Assembly (NCBI GenBank): GCA_913041775.1
Contig: CAJWJW010000036.1
Location: 1-10,000 of the forward strand
Direction of reading: 5' to 3'
Length of the DNA stretch: 10,000 nucleotides
Source of the DNA: an uncultured Flavobacteriales bacterium
GTDB lineage: Bacteria; Bacteroidota; Bacteroidia; Flavobacteriales; UBA7430
In this document: positions 1 to 7,300 of the stretch, piece by piece
Position numbering within the stretch: the stretch's first letter is position 1
How the letters are laid out: every line of letters starts with the position of its first letter
The notes under the pieces: model-generated
Databases searched by the model: none
Told to the model about the DNA's origin: nothing
The model's input: only the letters and a program-made list of their open reading frames with translations
Translations under genes and position numbers: made by a program

Positions 1-25
1 CATTTTTTAATTTTGGAAACTCCAT
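1..25 (-). CDS. hemE: Probable start of hemE, uroporphyrinogen decarboxylase (truncated by window edge)
   Basis: Only eight codons are visible, reading M-E-F-P-K-L-K-N followed by a G, which is compatible with an Asp codon. Flavobacterial uroporphyrinogen decarboxylases typically begin with a short stretch containing K-N-D-L-F, so the LKN(D) reading fits. The ATG lies three bases downstream of the hemD stop codon, and hemE commonly follows hemD in this group. The enzyme would decarboxylate uroporphyrinogen III to coproporphyrinogen III in the cytoplasm. A second ATG at 3-1 in another frame is an alternative start. The identification rests mainly on gene order and is tentative. Confidence 0.45.
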
Positions 26-28
26 CTG

Positions 29-709
29 CTAATTATTTTCTGTAGTGTATTGTTTAAGCATAGCTTCAAAAGAAGCTTCTGCCGCGGTATAACTTTTTAA
101 TATCCCTTTCTTACAAAGTGCCTGTGCAGTAGTTCTTCCTATACAGTAATAATCGATTTCATTATTGAATTCGTTTATCATAGCATACGATTCTACTGCC
201 GAAGGACTCATAAAAAAAAGTGCATCCCCTTTTTTAGTTGGGATTATTTTTGGCTCTAATAAAGTGTGGTAAACCACGTCTTCTTTGAGTTGAATATTCT
301 TTTTTGCTAGGTAATCTGGTAATTCATTTCTGCGCATATTTCCACAAAAAAATACAGCGGATAGAATTCCATCTTCTGCAATTTTTTCTGCTAAACTCAA
401 CGCAGTTTCATCTGCACCCGATATAGTTTCGAAACCTTTTTCTTGTAATGCTTTTGATGTTTGCTTGCCAGAAGCATATACAGTACCCGTAAAACTATTA
501 TTGTTGTACTGAGCTTTTGGAAGTATCTTTTTTACTGCATTCTGAGAAGTGAATACCCAAGCTTCAGCTTCGGCTATTTCTTTTGGAAAGTCTAAATGTT
601 GAATATTGCTTAGGGGAACTTCCTTAATTTGTAGACCTAAATTTTGGGCATAGGATTTTTGTCGCTCGTTAAGCGATTTGGTAATCCATATTTGCCCATT
701 GGTTTTCAT
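29..709 (-). CDS. hemD: Uroporphyrinogen-III synthase
   Basis: This 226-residue protein has the length and motifs of HemD, the cytoplasmic enzyme that cyclises hydroxymethylbilane and inverts ring D to give uroporphyrinogen III. HemD is poorly conserved, but the expected landmarks are present: WVFTSQNAVKKI near residue 51, FFCGNMRRNELPDYL near residue 120, FMSPSAVESYA near residue 166 and YYCIGRTTAQAL near residue 188. These correspond to the strands and loops of the two Rossmann-like halves that face the substrate cleft. The ATG directly abuts the hemC stop codon with no intervening base, so translation is probably coupled to hemC. The start follows directly from this junction. No truncation or frameshift is seen. 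Confidence 0.93.
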   Translation of the reverse strand: MKTNGQIWITKSLNERQKSYAQNLGLQIKEVPLSNIQHLDFPKEIAEAEAWVFTSQNAVKKILPKAQYNNNSFTGTVYASGKQTSKALQEKGFETISGADETALSLAEKIAEDGILSAVFFCGNMRRNELPDYLAKKNIQLKEDVVYHTLLEPKIIPTKKGDALFFMSPSAVESYAMINEFNNEIDYYCIGRTTAQALCKKGILKSYTAAEASFEAMLKQYTTENN

Positions 710-1630
710 CTAATGTAAACGCTTTTCTTTAGGTAATTTATCGATGACGTCTTTTGCACCTCTTTCCAAAGCGTACTCTGCAGCTTCAACACCCAAGTTG
801 TGTGCTAGCATTGCGTCTTTTTCTAGCTTAACTTCAATTTTAATTTCTCCATCTGGATCCATTACAATGGTATGTAATTTAAGAAGTCCATCCTCTAGCT
901 TAGCATAGGCACCTATAGGAGCGGAGCAACCTCCATTTAATCTATTCAGAAAATCACGTTCTATAGTAGTGCATAAGGCAGTTTCAGAATCGTGAAATCT
1001 TTTACATATTGCTCCGGTACTCTTGTCTTCTTCTCTGCAAACTACAGCTACGGCTCCTTGTCCTGGTGCTGGAACCATCCAATCTAAAACCATCGCTATT
1101 TCATGGTCTAGCTCTAAGCGTTGTAAGCCCGCAGCAGCAAAAATTGCTCCATCCCAGTTGCTTTCTCTAAGCTTCTTAATACGTGTTTGTACGTTTCCAC
1201 GGATATCGCAAGTACTGTGTTTTTCGTAGCGGTCTAGCCACTGCGACTTTCTTCTGTTAGAGCTTGTAGCTATTAAACCAGCGTAATCTTCACTGTTTAA
1301 AAAATCGGTATTTTTACGTACGACCAATACATCAAAAGGATTGGCTCTTTCCATTACACAACAAAGGTTTAATCCTTCGGGGGTATCGGTAGGGATATCT
1401 TTAAGCGAGTGCACCGCAATGTCTATTTCTCCAGCAATAAGAGCGTCGTCTATCGCTTTGGTAAATACACCTTTTCCTCCCATAAGTGGTAGGGGTGTAT
1501 CGAGTACTTTATCGCCTTCAGAGTCTATTAATACCAATTCTGAAGCCTGCCCAAGATCTTTGAGTTCTTCTTGAACTTTATATGCTTGCCAAAGAGCGAG
1601 CTTGCTTTTTCGGGTTCCTATACGAATCAT
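710..1630 (-). CDS. hemC: Porphobilinogen deaminase (hydroxymethylbilane synthase)
   Basis: This 306-residue protein condenses four porphobilinogen units into hydroxymethylbilane in the cytoplasm. Visible signatures are the N-terminal IGTRKSKLALWQA, HSLKDIPT with the catalytic Asp at residue 78, ATSSNRRKSQW near residue 121, RGNVQTR near residue 144, PAPGQGAVAV near residue 187, and NGGCSAPIGA, whose Cys235 would carry the dipyrromethane cofactor. All key residues are present and the length is normal for the family. The ATG overlaps the hemA stop codon in an ATGA arrangement (4-base overlap), and the hemD ATG abuts its own stop codon. It therefore sits inside one translationally coupled operon, presumably transcribed from upstream of hemA. 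Confidence 0.98.
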   Translation of the reverse strand: MIRIGTRKSKLALWQAYKVQEELKDLGQASELVLIDSEGDKVLDTPLPLMGGKGVFTKAIDDALIAGEIDIAVHSLKDIPTDTPEGLNLCCVMERANPFDVLVVRKNTDFLNSEDYAGLIATSSNRRKSQWLDRYEKHSTCDIRGNVQTRIKKLRESNWDGAIFAAAGLQRLELDHEIAMVLDWMVPAPGQGAVAVVCREEDKSTGAICKRFHDSETALCTTIERDFLNRLNGGCSAPIGAYAKLEDGLLKLHTIVMDPDGEIKIEVKLEKDAMLAHNLGVEAAEYALERGAKDVIDKLPKEKRLH

Positions 1631-2862
1631 TCCTTCAGTTTAAACATTTGTTCTACCATCTTTACCATTTCGTCAGATTGTCTGTGTTTAGACTTGATAA
1701 ATTCTGTAGCTTGATTGGCAATTTTATTAACCACGCTGGCAGCTAACTTGTCTGCTTTTTGTAATTCTGTTTCGCTTAAGCGGAATTTTTGTTGTTCCAG
1801 CTCATCGGTTCTATAAGTGTGTAGCTTTTCGCGTAAGGCCTTAATTGTAGGGGCTAATTTACGCATGGTTACCCAGTCGTAGAACTCGTTTTTATGTAAG
1901 TTGATAATGGTTCGTGCCTTGGGAATACTCTTACGTCGAGTAGCCAAAGTTTCATCCTGTATATTGTTTAGCTGATCCATGTCTATAAGCTGTATGCCTT
2001 CTAAACTATCAACTTTTTTATCTATATTTCTAGGAACCGATAAATCGAGAAGTAGCATTTCTCTGTTTATATTCTCAAAATGTTCGGTTCTTATGGTAGG
2101 TTCGAAAGCTCCTGTAGCCACAATGAAAATATCACAGTCTTCCAATTCTTTTTTCAGCGTTTCTATATCAGCAACTCTTATGCCTAAGGGTTCTGCAATA
2201 GCTTCTGCTTTAGAGCGAGTTCTATTAATTAGAACCATCTCTTTATATGGGTATTTTTGTAAGTTTTTTACAGTAGTTTCTCCAATTTCTCCTGTACCAA
2301 ATAGAAGTATTTTTTTAGCGTTTAGCTGCTTATAACGTTCTTTCATAAACAATACAGCTGCGTGAGCTACCGAGGCAGGACCTTCGTTTATAGCGGTATC
2401 TGTTCGCACATCTTTATAAGCTTGTAACACAAACTGCATTAAACGATGCGTATATCCGTCTAACATTCCTTTTTTATTGGAATATTTGGCGGCCTCTTTT
2501 ACCTGACTTACAATTTGTAAATCTCCCAAAATCATAGAATCTAATCCGCAGCAAAGTTCAAATAGTTGATGTACTGCCTCATCATCTTGGAGAAGAAAAT
2601 GGTAATCTTCAAATTCTGCTAAAGACGCTTTGGTGTGTCTAGCAAAGAGCTCTTTAAGTATAAAAGCATTATGAGTATGGGCAAAAAATTGAGCACGGTT
2701 ACAAGTAGTAACTACAAAAAGACTTGGAATATCTAATTCCTTGGCCTCCTCAAGAATAGCTTCTACAGCTTCTTGAGAGAAACTGAATTTCCCTCTGATA
2801 TCGATAGGTGTTTTCCAATGAGAAATTCCTACGCTTATAAATTTAGGTTTGTGTACGCTCAA
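1627..2862 (-). CDS. hemA: Glutamyl-tRNA reductase, TTG start
   Basis: This 411-residue protein is the first enzyme of the C5 tetrapyrrole pathway, reducing Glu-tRNA(Glu) to glutamate-1-semialdehyde with NADPH. Seen in order are GISHWKTPIDIRGKF near the N-terminus, the catalytic loop TTCNRAQFF with Cys54, GLDSMILGDLQIVSQVK at 106-122, the nucleotide-binding FGTGEIGETT at 188-197, and a helical C-terminal dimerisation region. The start must be TTG: an in-frame TAA lies six codons upstream, no ATG lies between, and the next internal Met is about residue 110. Two deviations stand out. The usual CNR-(T/V)-E reads CNRAQ, and the position aligned with the conserved His of the AV-x-H-LF segment is Gln99, with a His just before it. 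The fold and operon context still make the assignment secure. Promoter and leader lie immediately upstream. Confidence 0.96.
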   Translation of the reverse strand: MSVHKPKFISVGISHWKTPIDIRGKFSFSQEAVEAILEEAKELDIPSLFVVTTCNRAQFFAHTHNAFILKELFARHTKASLAEFEDYHFLLQDDEAVHQLFELCCGLDSMILGDLQIVSQVKEAAKYSNKKGMLDGYTHRLMQFVLQAYKDVRTDTAINEGPASVAHAAVLFMKERYKQLNAKKILLFGTGEIGETTVKNLQKYPYKEMVLINRTRSKAEAIAEPLGIRVADIETLKKELEDCDIFIVATGAFEPTIRTEHFENINREMLLLDLSVPRNIDKKVDSLEGIQLIDMDQLNNIQDETLATRRKSIPKARTIINLHKNEFYDWVTMRKLAPTIKALREKLHTYRTDELEQQKFRLSETELQKADKLAASVVNKIANQATEFIKSKHRQSDEMVKMVEQMFKLKE

Positions 2863-2882
2863 ATCCTTAGAATTGATTTATG

Positions 2883-2890
2883 CAAAAATA
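2883..2890 (-). promoter_or_regulatory. Predicted -7 promoter element for the hem operon
   Basis: On the minus strand this reads TATTTTTG, a full match to the Bacteroidota sigma-ABfr -7 consensus TAnnTTTG. It lies 20 bases upstream of the hemA TTG codon, giving a leader of roughly 15 nt. The nearest upstream TTG that could act as a -33 element is at 2918-2916 (25-nt spacer), longer than the usual spacing, so the -33 part is uncertain. Confidence 0.5.
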
Positions 2891-2995
2891 CGAGGCTTTT
2901 CTCAATTAAAAAACACAATTAGTAAGACTTTTATCATTCATTACCTTGGCTATCGTGTAGGATGAAAATCCATCGATTTTTTACTTAGATTTTCT

Positions 2996-3003
2996 TAAGT
3001 TTG
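2996..3003 (+). promoter_or_regulatory. Predicted -7 promoter element for the outer-membrane protein gene
   Basis: The sequence TAAGTTTG fully matches the TAnnTTTG consensus and ends 23 bases before the ATG at 3027, which would give a leader of about 17 nt. I see no convincing TTG at the -33 position; the region there is a T-run. Confidence 0.5.
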
Positions 3004-3026
3004 CCAACAGAAAATTAATTTTAGTC

Positions 3027-3833
3027 ATGCGATCAATCAGTTTACTCTTACTTACACTCTTCAGTTCTTTGCTTATGGCCCAAGAAGAAAGCCAAGAAGT
3101 GAAATCTAGAAAAGGGGAAGTCTTTTTATATTGGGGTTGGAATAGAGGTGTGTACAGCACTTCGAACATCCATTTTTCTGGTAAAGACTACGATTTTACT
3201 ATCGAAAATACAGTCGCACACGACAGACAAACGCCTTTTAGTACCTACGATTATTTCCATCCTCTTCGTATTACAATCCCTCAATTTAATGCTCGTATTG
3301 GTTATTTTATATCTAATAATTATTCCATTTCTATTGGAGCCGATCACATGAAATATGTGGTAGATACTATGCAGAAAGTTACTGTAAATGGGTTTATTGA
3401 GAATTCAGGAACCGAGTTTGATGGTGTTTATGATGACCAAGAAATTGAATTAGACAGTCACTTATTACTTTTTGAACATACTGATGGCTTAAATTATATA
3501 AACGTTGAAGTTCGTAGAACGGATGAGTTTTGGAGAAGAAATAAAATTTCTTTAGACCTAAGCGAAGGTCTAGGTGTAGGCGTGTTGATTCCTAAAACCA
3601 ATGCAACTCTTTTAAATAATGCACGACATGATGATTTTCATCTAGCCGGATATGGGTTTAGTGGCCTTGCTGCTGGACAATTAAACCTAGGAAAGTATCT
3701 TTTTGTTTCTTCAGAACTCAAAGCCGGATTTATACATATGCCCGATATTCGTACTACCATGAATGAAGCGGATAAAGCGAGTCAGTATTTCTTTTTTGGT
3801 CAGGCTAATATTGTGTTTGGTGCACGGTTTTAA
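3027..3833 (+). CDS. Probable outer-membrane beta-barrel protein of unknown function
   Basis: The 268-residue product starts with a clear Sec signal peptide, MRSISLLLLTLFSSLLMAQ, with likely cleavage after Ala18. The mature part alternates hydrophobic and polar residues in strand-like segments, for example FNARIGYFISNNYSISIGAD near residue 89, NKISLDLSEGLGVGVLIP near residue 173 and KYLFVSSELKAGFIH near residue 231. It ends in VFGARF, a terminal Phe typical of outer-membrane barrels recognised by BamA. Length and pattern suggest a barrel of about 8-12 strands. I recognise no catalytic motif and no named family. It is divergent from hemA and convergent with the large T9SS gene, so the neighbours give no functional hint. 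The start is supported by the signal peptide and the promoter motif just upstream. Confidence 0.8.
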   Translation: MRSISLLLLTLFSSLLMAQEESQEVKSRKGEVFLYWGWNRGVYSTSNIHFSGKDYDFTIENTVAHDRQTPFSTYDYFHPLRITIPQFNARIGYFISNNYSISIGADHMKYVVDTMQKVTVNGFIENSGTEFDGVYDDQEIELDSHLLLFEHTDGLNYINVEVRRTDEFWRRNKISLDLSEGLGVGVLIPKTNATLLNNARHDDFHLAGYGFSGLAAGQLNLGKYLFVSSELKAGFIHMPDIRTTMNEADKASQYFFFGQANIVFGARF

Positions 3834-3936
3834 GTTTACATGCTTATCCTCTTGTTTGCAGTATGCTGAAGTTAAGATGTAAATGCTACACAGTTAAAAA
3901 ACGTATTGTAGTGCTTTTCCTTGATGAAAAGAACCA

Positions 3937-3992
3937 AAAATCATGTCTTCAATTATTCGTGTGTATCCATTTTCTATGGAATTCATGATTTT
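3937..3992. repeat. Nested inverted repeat in the intergenic region
   Basis: The outer arms AAAATCATG (3937-3945) and CATGATTTT (3984-3992) are exact reverse complements. They enclose a small hairpin, TCCAT (3966-3970), loop TTTCT, ATGGA (3976-3980). The internal spacers are unequal (20 and 3 bases), so a single clean stem is not formed. It has no U-tract and does not look like a terminator. It could be a remnant of a palindromic repeat element or an RNA structure in the 3' tail of the upstream gene. Confidence 0.5.
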
Positions 3993-4211
3993 CAATACTT
4001 TCTTTACGTTCAATAAACTTTAAAATGGCTACCAAAATGAACTCAATAGCGCTCTTCGGTTGCTATATTCGAACAGCATTTTGCTACGCTAATTTCTCTA
4101 AAAGAATTGAGGACGGCTAAAAAAAAGAAAAGTAAATACTCAAAAGACAAGATTATTAATGCTTCCTGTAATCAGGCGGATAAGTATATAAGTTTATACT
4201 AGAATTGAAAT

Positions 4212-4250
4212 AAAACCCCCTAATCGAAATGTTTTCGATTAGGGGGTTTT
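4212..4250. terminator. Bidirectional intrinsic terminator
   Basis: A perfect 18-bp inverted repeat (4212-4229 and 4233-4250) with a 3-base loop TGT has a core of five C/G pairs followed by T-tracts in both directions. The minus-strand transcript would end in GGGGGTTTTATTT, which is 78 bases past the stop of the large T9SS gene. The plus-strand transcript would end in GGGGGTTTT, about 380 bases after the outer-membrane protein gene. It fits a shared terminator for these convergent genes. Confidence 0.92.
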
Positions 4251-4328
4251 GGTATAAATACTGTTCTTGTGAAAACTAGTAAAAGAATGGGAATCTGATT
4301 TTGTCTTTGACTCCCTCGTGTTCCGGGA

Positions 4329-7300
4329 TTATTTTACAATCTCTAATCTTTTACTCTTTCGCTCCATATTACATCTTATTTGGTAGAGGTACGAACCAGC
4401 AGAAAGCTTGCTTACATCAATCTTAAATTCGTGATACCCTTTAGAATAAGATCCTTTAGCAAGATCTAAAGCCTTATTTCCAATTATATCAAAAAGCTCA
4501 AGTTGTATTTGACTATCATTTTCGATATAGAAACGAATTATTGTTTGGTCTTTTGCTGGGTTTGGTACTGCATCCATTAATTGTAAAGTACTTTCAATAA
4601 CATTTTCTGTTATTTGTGATGCAATACTAAATTGATCTTGTAGGTAAGTATTCCCCTGCTTGGTATTTATCTGAATTTCCTTTTCTTTCCCATTCGTCCA
4701 TAGTTTATATGCCACGTCTTCTGCAGCGTATAAACCTTCCTTTTCTTCGGTAAGTACATCGTCTCCCCAAAGGCAAATTACGGTATTAGGAAGTGTTACT
4801 TTACTAGCACCAATAAGTCTTCCTTCAGCATCGTATGCATAAATTTCATCTCCAGTACTTACTGCAGTATTCCAAGCATTTTCTGGAATTAAGAGCTGCA
4901 TATTAGAACCTGTATTCAACGTAAATTCCTTTCTTGAAATCTTGTTGTTAATGGTCTTTAAAGTTGCTGTTCTATATTCTGAATTATTAGAAATGTATTG
5001 CAAGTCAAACGCGGAACTGGCTTTTAACTGATACCCTTGTCCGGCATCAAAATCACCAATTCCATTAAAATTCCATTCAGGTAAATAGGCGCTTCCTAAA
5101 TAGTCCTTTACAATCACTAGTGCATCAGAAACCTCTTCTAATGCCAATTCTGCATTGGCACTATTTTGACGTAAATAGGGAATTATATTCCAACCTTCTT
5201 CTACAGGTACTGTTGTGTTTTCTGGTGCAATAATCTCCCCTTCAACTGTAAAGCTACAGTTGGAAGCGGCTTTTATTTGGTATCCTTCGTAGTTGCTTAT
5301 GTTTCCTATGGCGTTAAAACTCCAAGCGGGTAGGTAAGCGTTTCCTAAAAAGTCTTTTACAATTACTATTTGGTCTACCACCTCATTTAGTGTCATTTCT
5401 AAATCTGGGTTTGTAGGTATAATATAGGTTGAAATTATATTCCATCCCTGATTTAAATTGATTTCTTGCCCACCAAAAGCGATGTATTCACACGAGCCAT
5501 TGTCTATATTTGCATTTGCATTATAGTTTGTAGCATTGCTGTCTATACAACCTAAAATAGGGTTGATGAGATCTAAAGAACCGTCGTTGTTTACAAAATT
5601 TACATTGTCTATAAACAGACTATTACCGTAGCCATTCACATTCACAAATTGCACGTTTACGGTTTGGTTTGCATATTCTACTAAACTTATATTCAAGTTA
5701 TCCCAATCTCCACAAGTTGGTTCCCACCAATCACTGTTGTCTGGAACGGTTGCGAGGGCTGTACCGTAAGCTTCCCACAGAGTTGCCCAAGTAGCTCCAC
5801 AATCTGTAGATACTTGCACTTTTAATCCATCGGAATAGTTAGAGGCATACCTTGCATAGGCATAATTAAAGCTTAATGTGGCATTGTCGAAAGTACTTAA
5901 ATTCACTTTTGGACTAAGTAATCCTGCCTCAACTCCACTTTGGCTAATTGAAAAGTTGTCTACATATGCTGCACTACTAGCTTCACAGTTTGCATCTGTA
6001 ATTTCTATTTCTTGCCAAGAATAAGCAGCTTCAGGAAGCATCCATCCAGTAGGAGGGAACTCTCCAGAATCAAAATTTTGACTCATTTCGTTCGGCTCAG
6101 TAAGGCTTAAATCCGCAAATTCTATAAAATTGGCTATCGTTTGAGTATCTGTTCCGTTTACGTCACTAACAGTAAGTGTAACATCAAAATTACCTGGATT
6201 GGCATAGTAAACCATCGGGTTTTCGTCTGTAGAACTCGATGGAACTCCACCTTGGAAAGACCATAAAAATTCTTCACCTTCAGTTCTCATTGCCGAGTGG
6301 TTGTAAAACTGTACAATGTTATTGGTACAGTTAATTGTGAAGTTATCTGCTGCAATTTGTGCCGAAGGAGAACTTTCTGCGTAAAAATCTACCTCCCACA
6401 CTCCTTGGTTGGTTCCGTTTTTAAGAATTCCTTCTTTATAATACGGGATCAATTGCGTAGAAGCTGTACGAAGTGGCAGATTGTTGTTGTACAAAATCCA
6501 ATCGCTCATAGAATTGTCTCTATAATAAACTGCCTGTCTAGTCCCAATATACACACCGCCATTAGAACCTCTTTGATGTTCTATATTAGTGATGTTTTCA
6601 TCGTTTAAAGTAGCAGTTGTCCAGTTTGTCCAACTAGATCCTCCGTTGGTAGATTTAAACACATCGTATCCTTGTCCATCACTTGGGGTTCCATACATTG
6701 AAGTACGCACCATCCATATATGATTTTCATTATCGCTACTGATGGTAATGTCATAAGGAATCCATGTTTGTCCGTTTACTACGGAAGACGATGGTGTAAT
6801 ATCTGTCCATGTGCTCCCTGCATTGGTAGATCTATACATTTTTTTTGTATCCCACCAACCTGCATAGGTTGCTACGTATATATAGTCTGGATTAGCCCAA
6901 GCTACCTCTACTGAGGTTACTTTTTCCCCAAAATCGTTTAAGACTGTTGTGCTCGCTCCATTGTCATAAGACTTATACAGTGTAGTTTCATTTCCTATGT
7001 ATAAGATGTTAGGTGAGCGAGGGTCAAATTCTAGGTTGCTCGACTCTCCAATAATATAAGATGCATTTGGTTTGTATTGCATAGAGAAAGAGCCCAATCC
7101 AACGGTTCTGTCGCCCGGTAAAATTCTTCCACCACCATCGGTATAAACTTTAGTCGCATCTGCAAAATTCACAAATCCACGGTAGTTATCTCCACCTTCG
7201 GCACAAATCCAACCACCTTCGTAAACTTCGTGGTCTTTAATCATTGTTCCGTTATGATAGGTTCCACCTAGCATAACTTCACCATCGTTAAATCCAGCTC

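Larger units (their letters stand above)
2863..3026. promoter_or_regulatory. Divergent intergenic region between hemA and the outer-membrane protein gene
   Basis: This 164-bp AT-rich region separates two divergent starts and contains a close match to the Bacteroidota -7 consensus for each direction. No gene, tRNA or clear hairpin is seen in it. The middle part (about 2905-2985) has no feature that I can name beyond A/T tracts that could bind regulators. Confidence 0.6.
3834..4328. other. 495-bp intergenic region with no convincing gene
   Basis: Between the two convergent genes I find no coding sequence with a recognisable domain. It holds a nested inverted repeat (3937-3992), a short AT hairpin (arms 4183-4188 and 4195-4200) and the bidirectional terminator at 4212-4250. 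Two tiny open frames on the plus strand (26 codons from 3943, 27 codons from 4037) have no supporting evidence. The mixed composition and imperfect palindromes resemble a decayed dispersed repeat or mobile-element remnant, but this is inference. Confidence 0.5.

Noticed and set aside
3835..3883. TTTACAT/ATGTAAA inverted repeat as terminator of the outer-membrane protein gene
   Set aside because: Seven weak pairs around a 35-base loop with no T-tract; likely chance.
3943..4023. 26-codon plus-strand frame starting MSSIIRVYPF in the intergenic region
   Set aside because: Very short, no promoter or domain, and it overlaps the inverted repeat; chance frame is as likely.
4037..4120. 27-codon plus-strand frame starting MNSIALFGCY
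   Set aside because: Too short, with no supporting context; better seen as part of a possible repeat remnant.
4183..4200. AGTATA/TATACT hairpin as a terminator
   Set aside because: Only six A/T-rich pairs and no T-tract; the strong terminator lies just downstream.
6297..6608. 103-codon plus-strand frame antisense to the T9SS gene
   Set aside because: A shadow of the coding strand; Cys/Ile-rich antisense-like composition and no recognisable family.
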